From JANJUB01 sp031386985 (GTDB lineage: Bacteria; Armatimonadota; Fimbriimonadia; Fimbriimonadales; Fimbriimonadaceae), in assembly GCA_031386985.1 (NCBI GenBank), contig JANNCV010000032.1, positions 121,900 to 185,899 on the forward strand: a stretch of DNA of 64,000 nt, read 5' to 3'. The notes beneath the pieces were generated by a model. That model had not been told where the DNA came from, searched no databases, and was given only the letters and a program-made list of their open reading frames with translations. Position 1 is the stretch's first letter. Every line of letters begins with the position of its first letter. The position numbers and the translations under genes are program-made. Positions 43,310-50,916 of the stretch are shown here, in pieces.

Positions 43310-43771
43310 GTGAAGTGCCTGTTGTGTCAAAGCGAGGTGCAAATTAGCGAATCGTTTCACATTCCTTGGTTTCCATTTGGGACTGAGCATCCTCTGTTTG
43401 AATTGGCTGGCACCACTGTGCATCGCAAATGCATGGAGCAAAATCCGGAGGTGCGGAGCCTTGTTGAATTACTTGTCAAACGCGTGCCGTGGGTTTGTAC
43501 AATCTGCCATGGAAAGCTAGACCCTTGGTTTGAGCAGAGTGTAGCTGAGACGGCTAAAGTTCCCGCCGTTATGAAGAACCGCATAAGGTTTAGCGAACTA
43601 GAGTTGGTCTGCGTTCCTAGCCAGATTGCGTTGCCCAATGTCCCGTCGTCGAAGAATTGGCTGGTCGTTGCCCAGGCCCATCCGCAATCGGATACTCGGG
43701 CCAGCAGATTGAATTTTTTAAGCGATACGTTAGAAAGGAAGGGCTATTCGGCGGGATCAGTGGCAAGATGA
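43310..43771 (+). CDS. cysteine-rich protein of unknown function, possibly frame-shifted
   Basis: 153 residues with zinc-ribbon-like pairs: MKCLLCQSEV, TVHRKCMEQN and VPWVCTICHGKL. The middle part is a plausible globular protein. From about residue 118 the frame becomes Ser/Arg-rich, while another frame (43657-43866) reads a helix-like tail QQIEFFKRYVRKEGLFGGIS, then MTNLERQQELSALIRSG. This suggests a single-base change near 43660-43700. If so, the intact gene would end at 43866, just inside the rplC promoter. No known family. Confidence 0.5.
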   Translation: MKCLLCQSEVQISESFHIPWFPFGTEHPLFELAGTTVHRKCMEQNPEVRSLVELLVKRVPWVCTICHGKLDPWFEQSVAETAKVPAVMKNRIRFSELELVCVPSQIALPNVPSSKNWLVVAQAHPQSDTRASRLNFLSDTLERKGYSAGSVAR

Positions 43772-43845
43772 CTAACCTGGAGCGCCAACAGGAACTGTCT
43801 GCACTGATTCGATCTGGAATCCCGCCAGTTGGGGGATCTTACCCC

Positions 43846-43874
43846 TTGACATTCCCCGCCAGTTAAGGTATATT
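43846..43874 (+). promoter_or_regulatory. consensus promoter of the rplC-rplE operon
   Basis: TTGACA (43846-43851), a 17-bp spacer and TATATT (43869-43874) form the best sigma-70 promoter in the window. Transcription should start near 43881, 161 nt before rplC. It shows that the operon begins here and that no rpsJ precedes rplC. Confidence 0.85.
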
Positions 43875-43880
43875 TTCTAC

Positions 43881-44041
43881 TCGGCACATTCGTGTGCCTG
43901 TCTCGAACGGCTTCAAGTTGGAAGCGGCGCTGACCCTGATGGGGCAACAGCACCCTAACCGCTCCGCCAGCAGGGGAAGCTGATCGAAAAATGAGTCATG
44001 TTTATCGGTATGCGTTAACGCGTGCCAAAGGGAGTTTTTGA
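43881..44041 (+). promoter_or_regulatory. structured 5' leader of the ribosomal protein operon
   Basis: The leader starts with GGCACA-TTCG-TGTGCC (43883-43898), a UUCG tetraloop hairpin. A larger structure follows: AGCGG 43923-43927 with CCGCT 43959-43963, and inside it GCTG 43929-43932 with CAGC 43948-43951 and CCC 43934-43936 with GGG 43941-43943. The SD AAAGGGAG (44027-44034) stands free before the ATG. Ribosomal operons are commonly controlled by L4 or another product binding such leaders; here that is inference. Confidence 0.5.
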
Positions 44042-44668
44042 ATGTTGCCCGGAATATTAGGCATAAAAATTGGAATGACGCACCTCTTTGATGAAGAGGG
44101 TCGCATGGTGCCGGTAACCGTTATCCAAGCGGGACCGGTCTTTGTGACTCAACTCAAGACGGAAGATAAAGACGGCTATACCGCCGTCCAGGTGGGCTAT
44201 GGCGACGCAAAGGTGAACAAGCTGACCTTTCCGAAGTACGGCCACCTCAAGAAAGCCGGCCTTGACCACAACGTGAAAACGTTGAAAGAGTTTCGAATGG
44301 ATAACTTAGAGGGCCTTGAACTTGGCCAACAGATTGATGCGAGCATCTTCGCCGATGGCGAGAAAGTCACCGTAACCGGCACCAGCAAGGGCAAAGGTTT
44401 CGCCGGTGTTGTCAAGCGGTATCACTTTAAAGGTCAGCATATGACTCACGGTTATATGACTCACCGCCGCCCGCTTTCAAACGGCGCGACCGGCCCACAG
44501 AGAGTTTTCAAGGGATCGCGACGACCCGGCCGAATGGGAACCGATACGGTTACTCAGAAGGGCCTCAAGGTCTTCAAGGTTGATGTTGAGCGTGGTCTGC
44601 TCATGATTGATGGCAGCGTTCCGGGACCGAACGGCGCTCAGGTCGTCATTAACAAGGTGGCGAGGTAA
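44042..44668 (+). CDS. rplC: 50S ribosomal protein L3
   Basis: 208 residues, usual length: LPGILGIKIGMTHLFDEEGR, VTVIQAGPVFVTQLKTEDKD, VTVTGTSKGKGFAGVVKRYH, HRRPLSNGATGPQRVFKGSR and PGRMGTDTVTQKGLKVFKVD are all diagnostic. Its long loop reaches the peptidyl-transferase centre. It is the first gene of the operon; S10 (rpsJ), which precedes L3 in most bacteria, is absent. A strong SD AAAGGGAG lies 7 nt upstream. Confidence 0.98.
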   Translation: MLPGILGIKIGMTHLFDEEGRMVPVTVIQAGPVFVTQLKTEDKDGYTAVQVGYGDAKVNKLTFPKYGHLKKAGLDHNVKTLKEFRMDNLEGLELGQQIDASIFADGEKVTVTGTSKGKGFAGVVKRYHFKGQHMTHGYMTHRRPLSNGATGPQRVFKGSRRPGRMGTDTVTQKGLKVFKVDVERGLLMIDGSVPGPNGAQVVINKVAR

Positions 44669-44673
44669 CAACC

Positions 44674-45333
44674 ATGTCAAATCTAGAGATTAAAGACGCA
44701 AAGGGCAAAAAAGTCGGCACTCACACCGTCAGCAAGACCATTACCGATTTCAAACCCGTTGAGGCAGTGATTCACCGAACGGTGGTTGCGGAAATGGCAA
44801 ACAGCCGCCAAGGCACCCAATCGGCCAAAACCCGAGCGGAAACCCGTGGTGGTGGTAAGAAACCTTACAAGCAAAAGAAGACCGGTAACGCCCGACAGGG
44901 TACGACGCGGGCTCCGCACTATGCTCATGGTGGTATGGCCTTCGCCGTAAAACCCCGAAGCTACGAAAAGCACGTCAACCGCAAGGAGCGGCGAGCCGCA
45001 ATCGTTGGAGCTTTGAGCATGCAAATTGATGCGGGCAATGTTCTGATCGCCGATCAAATCGTTTTTGCCGATGCCAAAACGAAATCAGCCATTGATTTCT
45101 TGAAGGCGTTTGGCGCCAAAGATGTCAAGCGGGTTCTTGTAGTCCTCCCGGCCTATGACGAAACCACTTACAAATGTTTCCGCAATCTTCCGAATGTGGT
45201 CGTAAAGACCGCCCCAAGCTCGGAAGAAGGAGCGAAAACCGACGTTTTCTCGACCCGCGATCTAATGATAGCGGGTCGTATTCTTGTCGCCAAAGAAGCA
45301 ATGGCGAAAATCGAGGAGGTTTGGGCGAAGTGA
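44674..45333 (+). CDS. rplD: 50S ribosomal protein L4
   Basis: 219 residues. The conserved extended loop RQGTQSAKTRAETRGGGKKP YKQKKTG (split here by a space) and RRAAIVGALSMQIDAGNVLI identify L4, as do KVLV-type C-terminal blocks (VKRVLVVLPAYDE). In other bacteria L4 also represses its own operon by binding the leader. It starts 5 bp after rplC and overlaps rplW by 4 bp (GTGA). Confidence 0.98.
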   Translation: MSNLEIKDAKGKKVGTHTVSKTITDFKPVEAVIHRTVVAEMANSRQGTQSAKTRAETRGGGKKPYKQKKTGNARQGTTRAPHYAHGGMAFAVKPRSYEKHVNRKERRAAIVGALSMQIDAGNVLIADQIVFADAKTKSAIDFLKAFGAKDVKRVLVVLPAYDETTYKCFRNLPNVVVKTAPSSEEGAKTDVFSTRDLMIAGRILVAKEAMAKIEEVWAK

Positions 45334-45677
45334 GTAGAGATCCCTACAACATTATCGTAAAGCCGCACATCACCGAGCGAACAGTTGCCTTATCTTATGG
45401 CGATCCGCTTGTAAAAGATGAGAAGGAAATTACACGCAAATACACATTCATCGTTAAGGGTGATGCGAACAAGGTCGAAATCAAGAAAGCTTTCGAGTGG
45501 ATTCACAACCAAGGCAAGAAGCCCGAAGACTTCATCAACATTGTCAAGGTTCACACGATCAGCGTGAAGGGAAAGAAGAAGCGAGTTGGTCAAAAGACCT
45601 CTGGCTATCGCCCCGATCGCAAGAAAGCGATCCTAACGCTAAAGAAGGGCCAGATGCTCGAGGATTACGGAGTCTAA
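45330..45677 (+). CDS. rplW: 50S ribosomal protein L23
   Basis: 115 residues from the GTG at 45330, which overlaps the rplD stop by 4 bp and has GAGGAGGT 9 nt upstream; the open frame extends to 45174 inside rplD. RDPYNIIVKPHITERTVALS and TFIVKGDANKVEIKKAFEWI are typical. L23 lies at the exit tunnel and docks SRP and trigger factor. A slightly long internal linker (GDPLVKDEKEITRKY) is seen. Confidence 0.97.
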   Translation: MSRDPYNIIVKPHITERTVALSYGDPLVKDEKEITRKYTFIVKGDANKVEIKKAFEWIHNQGKKPEDFINIVKVHTISVKGKKKRVGQKTSGYRPDRKKAILTLKKGQMLEDYGV

Positions 45678-45678
45678 T

Positions 45679-46509
45679 ATGCCAACAAAAAAGATGAAAC
45701 CGACTTCCCCGGGTCGAAGGTTTAAGATAGCCTCGACCTATTCGGAAATCACTAAGGGCAAGCCCGAACACAGTTTAACGAGAGGGCTGCGCGGAAGTGG
45801 CGGACGAAACCACTACGGACGCGTAACTTCGGTTAACGTTGGTGGCGGAAACAAGCGCCGATACCGTTTGGTAGATTTCAAGCGCAACAAAGACGGCATA
45901 GATGCGTTGGTTGCCGCGATTGAATATGATCCCAACCGAACGTGTCGAATCGCGTTGCTTCACTACACCGATGGCGAGAAGCGATACATTTTGGCTCCGA
46001 AGGGTCTCAATGTGGGTGCGAAAGTTCGTAGCGGCGAGGGCTCAGACATTCTGGCCGGACACTGCTTGGAACTGCGCAACATCCCGCTTGGAACACTCGT
46101 TCACAATATCGAGTTTCAACCCGGAAAGGGTGGGCAAATCGTTCGATCCGCGGGTGCGGCCGCTCAGGTTATGGCGAAAGAAGGCGGTTACGTCACGCTT
46201 CGCTTGCCCAGTGGCGAAATGCGAATGGTGCACAACACCTGCCGAGCCACCGTTGGAGAAGTTGGCAACGCCGAGCATGAGAACGAATCTATCGGTAAGG
46301 CCGGTAAGAATCGAGGACTTGGTCGAAAGCCTCACGTTCGTGGTGTTGTTAAGTCCCCGCGAGATCACCCCCATGGTGGTGGTGAAGCGAAGTCGCCGAT
46401 TGGCCGAAAGAAGGGCCCGGTTGACCGTTGGGGCAATAAATCGCTTGGCGCTCGAACTCGTTCGAACAAGCGGACCGACAAGTTTATAGTACGCCGGAGG
46501 GCACGCTAA
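45679..46509 (+). CDS. rplB: 50S ribosomal protein L2
   Basis: 276 residues: TSPGRRFKIASTYSEIT, GLRGSGGRNHYGRVTSVNVG, GGNKRRYRLVDFKRNKDGID, AGTYVQLI-type core (GAAAQVMAKEGGYVTLRLPS), and the catalytic-region HPHGGGEAKSPIGRKKGPVD, where the conserved His of L2 lies. It is a primary binder of 23S rRNA needed for subunit joining. It begins 1 bp after the rplW stop. Confidence 0.98.
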   Translation: MPTKKMKPTSPGRRFKIASTYSEITKGKPEHSLTRGLRGSGGRNHYGRVTSVNVGGGNKRRYRLVDFKRNKDGIDALVAAIEYDPNRTCRIALLHYTDGEKRYILAPKGLNVGAKVRSGEGSDILAGHCLELRNIPLGTLVHNIEFQPGKGGQIVRSAGAAAQVMAKEGGYVTLRLPSGEMRMVHNTCRATVGEVGNAEHENESIGKAGKNRGLGRKPHVRGVVKSPRDHPHGGGEAKSPIGRKKGPVDRWGNKSLGARTRSNKRTDKFIVRRRAR

Positions 46510-46532
46510 GGCCTAAAGGCCCGTGAAATAAC

Positions 46533-46820
46533 ATGGCAAGAAGCTTAAAAAAGGGATTCTTTGTAGATGACCACCTTATGAAAAAGGTGGACGCTATGAA
46601 CACATCAGGTGAAAAGCGGTTGATCAAGACGTGGTCGCGTCGGTCAACCATTACGCCCGATTTTGTTGGTCACACGTTTGCCGTCCACGATGGCAAGAAG
46701 CACGTTCCGGTTTTCGTAACGGAAAACATGATTGGGCACAAGTTGGGCGAATTCGTTCCAACGCGAACCTACCGTGGTCACGGTGGTTCGTTGCCAGATC
46801 GAGGGACCAAGCTTCGTTAA
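46533..46820 (+). CDS. rpsS: 30S ribosomal protein S19
   Basis: 95 residues: MARSLKKGFFVDDHLMKKVD, IKTWSRRSTITPDFVGHTFA and KLGEFVPTRTYRGHGG are diagnostic of S19, which sits in the 30S head at the A site. It lies 23 bp after rplB. Confidence 0.98.
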   Translation: MARSLKKGFFVDDHLMKKVDAMNTSGEKRLIKTWSRRSTITPDFVGHTFAVHDGKKHVPVFVTENMIGHKLGEFVPTRTYRGHGGSLPDRGTKLR

Positions 46821-46833
46821 GAAGGCAGTTATT

Positions 46834-47442
46834 ATGGAAGTTCGATCAGTAGCAAAATTCATAAAGGTTCAACCCCGAAAGGTTCGGCTCATTGCCGCCG
46901 CCATTCGAGGCGAGGATGTACGCAAGGCCACCGGCCTGCTTCGCTACCACACCTCTAAGGGAGCTAAGGTTCTCTACAAGGTTTTGGGAAGCGCGGTTGC
47001 TAACGCCCAAGAGAACCACGGTATCGCGCCCGAAAATTTGCGCATCTCGTGCATCATGGTGGACGAAGGCCCGACGATGAAGCGTATCATCGCCCGTTCC
47101 ATGGGACGCGCTAATCGCGTGAACAAGAAAATGAGCCACGTCACGGTCATAGTCGAGGAATACACGGCCGATCCAACCGTTAAGGCCCACGGAACCAAGC
47201 CGAAGCCGCGACCGACTTTTGCGCCTTTGCCGACTAAGAAGAAGCCCGCGGGTAAGAAGGAAAAGCTTGAGGAGACTCCGGCCGCCGTCGAGGAAGTCGC
47301 AGTAGAAGCCGTGACCGAAGAGGCCGAAGCTGAGGCAGTTGCCGAAGAAGTAGTTGAAACCGTAGAAGAAGCTCCAGCCGCCGAGGCTGAAGCTGAAGTA
47401 TCAGAACCTGCCGTCGAAGACGGCGAGGGAGAGGGAAAGTAA
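46834..47442 (+). CDS. rplV: 50S ribosomal protein L22 with an acidic C-terminal tail
   Basis: 202 residues from the ATG at 46834; the longer frame to 46732 overlaps rpsS and is not used. The first ~115 residues are L22 (VRSVAKFIKVQPRKVRLIAA; AVANAQENHGIAPENLRISC; KRIIARSMGRANRVNKKMSH), including the tunnel loop. After a basic linker (PTKKKPAGKKEK) the last ~70 residues are almost only Glu, Ala and Val. The usual family length is ~110-120. The tail should extend from the ribosome surface, its role unknown. Confidence 0.97.
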   Translation: MEVRSVAKFIKVQPRKVRLIAAAIRGEDVRKATGLLRYHTSKGAKVLYKVLGSAVANAQENHGIAPENLRISCIMVDEGPTMKRIIARSMGRANRVNKKMSHVTVIVEEYTADPTVKAHGTKPKPRPTFAPLPTKKKPAGKKEKLEETPAAVEEVAVEAVTEEAEAEAVAEEVVETVEEAPAAEAEAEVSEPAVEDGEGEGK

Positions 47443-47443
47443 G

Positions 47444-48199
47444 TTGGGTCAAAAAATCCATCCAGTAGGTTTTCGCATTGGAGTAATCCGTGGCTTTGAT
47501 AGTCACTGGTTTTACAACAAGAAGGGATATGCCGAAGCGATCGTTGTGGATCACAAGATTCGTGAGTACGTGAAGAAGCGCGTGGGACTTGGTAATGTCT
47601 CGCGAGTTGAAATTGAGCGCGCCGCGAATCGAACCAAGGTGACCATTTTCACAGCTCGACCGGGCGCGATCATCGGTCGGGGCGGAAAGGGCATTGACGA
47701 GATAACCGAAAACCTGAACTCGCTCGTTCGAAAAATGGACCCGACCGGTGCCGTTCAAGTGAACGTCTCCGAAGTTCGCCAACCTGAACTTGACGCTCAG
47801 CTTGTGGCCGAGAACATCGCGATTCAACTCGAAAAGCGCATCTCCCATCGAAGAGCAATGCGCCAAGCGATGACTCGCGTCGTTCGATTGAACGGTCGCG
47901 GAATCAAGGTCTTGGTTTCAGGGCGACTTGGTGGAGCTGAAATCGCTCGAAACGAAGGCGACAAGGTTGGAAAGATTCCGCTTCACACTCTGCGCGCCGA
48001 TATTGACTACGGTCAAGCGTTCGCATCAACGATGTACGGTTCGGTTGGAGTTAAAGTTTGGATTTACAAGGGTGAAGTATTGCCTGAGCGGCGTAATGCA
48101 CCGGAAGTTGCACCTCCACCCGCTCGCCGAAAACCGACCGAAGAAGCGGCGCCCGCAGTAGCCGAACCAGAAGGAGTAACCCCCGATGTTAATGCCTAA
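47444..48199 (+). CDS. rpsC: 30S ribosomal protein S3
   Basis: 251 residues with a TTG start at 47444, 1 bp after rplV. MGQKIHPVGFRIGVIRGFDS, the KH domain with GRGG loop (ARPGAIIGRGGKGIDEITEN), ISHRRAMRQAMTRVVRLNGR and KVWIYKGEVLPER are diagnostic. A Pro/Ala/Glu-rich extension (from PEVAPPPARRKPTEEAAPAV) follows the S3 core. It overlaps rplP by 14 bp. S3 forms the mRNA entry channel. Confidence 0.97.
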   Translation: MGQKIHPVGFRIGVIRGFDSHWFYNKKGYAEAIVVDHKIREYVKKRVGLGNVSRVEIERAANRTKVTIFTARPGAIIGRGGKGIDEITENLNSLVRKMDPTGAVQVNVSEVRQPELDAQLVAENIAIQLEKRISHRRAMRQAMTRVVRLNGRGIKVLVSGRLGGAEIARNEGDKVGKIPLHTLRADIDYGQAFASTMYGSVGVKVWIYKGEVLPERRNAPEVAPPPARRKPTEEAAPAVAEPEGVTPDVNA

Positions 48200-48749
48200 G
48201 CGAACAAAATATCGAAAGCAACACCGCGGTCGTATGGCCGGAAAAGCCATGCGTGGCAACTTCATCGCTTTTGGCGAGTATGGCTTAGTCGCCGACGCGC
48301 CAAGCTGGATCACAAGCCGCCAGATTGAAGCCGCTCGTATCGCGATGACCCGCCACATTAAGCGTGGTGGTCAAGTTTGGATTCGAATCTTCCCCGATAA
48401 GCCCTATACCAAGAAGCCACTCGAACAGAGAATGGGTAAAGGTAAGGCGAGTGTGGAAGGTTGGGTCGCAGTTGTAAAGCCAGGTCGCGTGATGTTTGAG
48501 ATGGACGGAGTTCCGCTCGAAGTAGCCAAAGAAGCCATGCGCCTCGCCATGCACAAGCTGCCGATCAAGTGTAAGTTCTACAGCAAGGCTGAGCTAGACA
48601 AGCACCTTGGCCGAGAGGAAGAAGCCGCGAGGAAAGCCGCCGCTTTAGCTCCAAAAACTGCATCAATCGCAACACCGGAAGTCGAGTTGATCGAAGAACC
48701 AATCGTTGAAATCGTAGAAGCCGAATCAATCGAAGAGGCGACAGTATAA
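48186..48749 (+). CDS. rplP: 50S ribosomal protein L16 with an acidic C-terminal tail
   Basis: 187 residues; ATG at 48186 (or 48192). The L16 core is complete: MPKRTKYRKQHRGRMAGKAM, WITSRQIEAARIAMTRHIKR, IFPDKPYTKKPLEQRMGKGK and AMRLAMHKLPIKCKFYSK. The family is normally ~137-145 residues; here about 45 more follow, ending in a Glu/Ile/Val-rich acidic tail (EVELIEEPIVEIVEAESIEE). L16 lies by the A-site tRNA elbow. Confidence 0.97.
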   Translation: MLMPKRTKYRKQHRGRMAGKAMRGNFIAFGEYGLVADAPSWITSRQIEAARIAMTRHIKRGGQVWIRIFPDKPYTKKPLEQRMGKGKASVEGWVAVVKPGRVMFEMDGVPLEVAKEAMRLAMHKLPIKCKFYSKAELDKHLGREEEAARKAAALAPKTASIATPEVELIEEPIVEIVEAESIEEATV

Positions 48750-48752
48750 AAT

Positions 48753-48962
48753 ATGAAAGATACAAAAGCAAGTGAATTGAGGGACAAGACTGTTCCCGAG
48801 CTCGAGGCCCTGCTCCTAGCAGAGCGAGCGGCGCTTTACAAAGCCCGCCGTGATCTCGTGTTCCGACAGGTAACCGATACCTCGACCATCAAAGTGCGAC
48901 GCCACAACATCGCGCGATACCTCACCCTCATTGATGAGAAGAAGAGAGGCGCGAATGGCTGA
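48753..48962 (+). CDS. rpmC: 50S ribosomal protein L29
   Basis: 69 residues forming two helices: KASELRDKTVPELEALLLAE and RRHNIARYLTLIDEKKRG, typical of L29 at the exit tunnel. It starts 3 bp after rplP and overlaps rpsQ by 8 bp. Confidence 0.95.
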   Translation: MKDTKASELRDKTVPELEALLLAERAALYKARRDLVFRQVTDTSTIKVRRHNIARYLTLIDEKKRGANG

Positions 48963-49212
48963 AGCAAGAGGTAATCGAAAGACCCGGCAGGGCGTTGTAA
49001 AGTCTAACAAAATGACAAATACTGTTGTAGTTAGTATAGAGCGACGAACCCAGCACCCCCTTTACCAAAAGGTTGTTATCCGTTCTGAAAAGTTTAAAGC
49101 GCATGATGAAATGTCGTGCGACATTGGCGACGTGGTTGAAATCATGGAGACCCGCCCGCTGAGTCGCGACAAACGATGGCGAGTCATCCGAATCGTTGAG
49201 AAGGTGAAGTAA
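48955..49212 (+). CDS. rpsQ: 30S ribosomal protein S17
   Basis: 85 residues from the ATG at 48955 (overlapping rpmC by 8 bp); the frame is open 8 codons more. GNRKTRQGVVKSNKMTNTVV, KFKAHDEMSCDIGDVVEIME and TRPLSRDKRWRVIRIVEK identify S17, an OB-fold protein of the 30S body. Confidence 0.97.
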   Translation: MAEARGNRKTRQGVVKSNKMTNTVVVSIERRTQHPLYQKVVIRSEKFKAHDEMSCDIGDVVEIMETRPLSRDKRWRVIRIVEKVK

Positions 49213-49596
49213 GTGATCCAGCAGTTTTCTCGTTTAAAAGTTGCCGACAACTCTGGCGCCCGCCAAGTGATGTGTATTCGAGTCCTCAAGGGCTCGCAAC
49301 CTCGCTACGGCCGCGTCGGCGATGTCATCGTTGCTAGCGTTAAGGTCGCTACGCCGAATATGCCCGTGAAGAAGGGCGATGTCGTTCAATGCGTCATCGT
49401 TCGAACTCGGAAAATGTCGCGCCGACCTGATGGAAGCACGGTGAAGTTTGATGACAACGCGTGTGTTCTTGTGACCAAAAAACCCAAGGACAACGAATAC
49501 GATCCACGGGGCACCCGCGTTTTTGGACCGGTAGCCCGTGAGCTCCGCGATCGAAACTTTATGAAGATAGTTTCCCTCGCACCTGAGGTAGTTTAA
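49213..49596 (+). CDS. rplN: 50S ribosomal protein L14
   Basis: 127 residues with a GTG start directly after the rpsQ stop. MIQQFSRLKVADNSGARQVM, VIVRTRKMSRRPDGSTVKFD and GTRVFGPVARELRDRNFMKI are diagnostic. L14 forms part of the subunit interface. Confidence 0.98.
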   Translation: MIQQFSRLKVADNSGARQVMCIRVLKGSQPRYGRVGDVIVASVKVATPNMPVKKGDVVQCVIVRTRKMSRRPDGSTVKFDDNACVLVTKKPKDNEYDPRGTRVFGPVARELRDRNFMKIVSLAPEVV

Positions 49597-49598
49597 CC

Positions 49599-50006
49599 AT
49601 GACCAAAGCCGAAATTAAAGCAAAGGGCCAGCACATCAAGCTCAAAATCCGAAAGGGTGACAAAGTTAAGGTGATTGCGGGCAAAGACAAGGGTCAAGAG
49701 GGCCTCGTTGTCGCGGTGGATCAAGAAAAGCAAAAAGCCTTGATCTTCCAAGAGAACCCAGAGAAAGGGGGCGAGTTCCGACCGCTTAACGCCGCGATTA
49801 AGCACCAAAAAGCGAAGTATCAAGGCGAGAAGTCAGCGCGAGTCGTCAAGGCTTCTCCGATTCACATCAGCAACCTCATGGTTATTGACCCGGCCACTAA
49901 AGAGCCGAGCCGATTGGGTCGCAAGACCGTTGATGGCAAAATCATTCGCTATTCGAAGAAATCGGGCAATGAAATCCCAGTTCAAGACCTTCCGTCCCCT
50001 GAGTAA
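49599..50006 (+). CDS. rplX: 50S ribosomal protein L24
   Basis: 135 residues. The KOW core is KIRKGDKVKVIAGKDKGQEG, followed by SARVVKASPIHISNLMVIDP. The ends are longer than the usual ~105 residues. It starts 2 bp after rplN. L24 initiates 50S assembly. Confidence 0.96.
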   Translation: MTKAEIKAKGQHIKLKIRKGDKVKVIAGKDKGQEGLVVAVDQEKQKALIFQENPEKGGEFRPLNAAIKHQKAKYQGEKSARVVKASPIHISNLMVIDPATKEPSRLGRKTVDGKIIRYSKKSGNEIPVQDLPSPE

Positions 50007-50065
50007 CAACTCAATCCATAAGCCTGGTCAACAGTCAGGCTGCGTAATCAGCAAGGATAACTAAA

Positions 50066-50656
50066 ATGGCAAAGAAAGATAAAGAAGTAGCAACCCCGGC
50101 AGGAAATCTCCCAGCCCCCCGTCTTAAGCAAGTTTACAAGGAAACTGTCCTCCCCAAACTCATGGAGGATTTCAAGTACACCAGCGTGATGCAAGCTCCC
50201 AAGCTTGTGAAGATCGTGGTGAATATGGGCACAGGCAACCCCGACAAAGATGCGAAGCATCTGGAGAATTCGGTCCGCGATATGACCCTGATCACCGGCC
50301 AAAAGCCGATTATCACGCTTTCTAAGAAAGCCATCTCAAACTTCAAACTCCGCGAAGGCATGAAGGTTGGTTGCAAAGTCACGCTCCGAGGCGACCGCGC
50401 TTATCACTTCCTGGATAAGCTCGCAACGGTAGTCCTTCCTCGAATCCGAGACTTCCAAGGCGTGTCCGCCAACGCGTTTGACGGTCGTGGCAACTACGCC
50501 GTCGGCCTCAAAGAGCAACTCGTTTTCCCCGAGATTCCTTACGATACGTTTGATAGGATTCGCGGAATGGACATCGTAATCTGCACGTCGGCCAAGACGG
50601 ATGATGAAGCACGAGTGTTTTTGAAAGCGATGGGTATGCCTTTACGCGATAAGTAA
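50066..50656 (+). CDS. rplE: 50S ribosomal protein L5
   Basis: 196 residues: APRLKQVYKETVLPKLMEDF, KIVVNMGTGNPDKDAKHLEN, ITGQKPIITLSKKAISNFKL, FDGRGNYAVGLKEQLVFPEI and the closing KTDDEARVFLKAMGMPLR identify L5, which binds 5S rRNA and P-site tRNA. It is the last gene: a strong terminator follows 17 bp later, and rpsN, rpsH, rplF and the rest of the spc block are absent. Confidence 0.98.
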   Translation: MAKKDKEVATPAGNLPAPRLKQVYKETVLPKLMEDFKYTSVMQAPKLVKIVVNMGTGNPDKDAKHLENSVRDMTLITGQKPIITLSKKAISNFKLREGMKVGCKVTLRGDRAYHFLDKLATVVLPRIRDFQGVSANAFDGRGNYAVGLKEQLVFPEIPYDTFDRIRGMDIVICTSAKTDDEARVFLKAMGMPLRDK

Positions 50657-50673
50657 AGCTTTTTGTTATCAGT

Positions 50674-50707
50674 GAAGCAGGGCTCAGAGTTGTCTGAGCC
50701 CTGCTTC
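50674..50707 (+). terminator. strong terminator of the rplC-rplE operon
   Basis: GAAGCAGGGCTCAGA (50674-50688) pairs perfectly over 15 bp with TCTGAGCCCTGCTTC (50693-50707) around GTTG; TGCTTTTG follows. It confirms that the operon ends after L5. Confidence 0.9.
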
Positions 50708-50916
50708 TGCTTTTGTTCTAGCGCTCACTCGATCTGGGCTCGAAGTTTTTCCGGTCTGTCCATAGAAAGAACCGACTCGTTGGCAATGCTTGCATATTTA
50801 CTTGCTTCCAGCTCGGTTTTAGGATGTTGGCGCACTTTGGCTTGCTTCTAGCTGGTCTACTGCTTGTACAATTCGTGTGCGGTCGTTTTTGCCGCTGGTT
50901 TTTTAAAGGAGATTCT

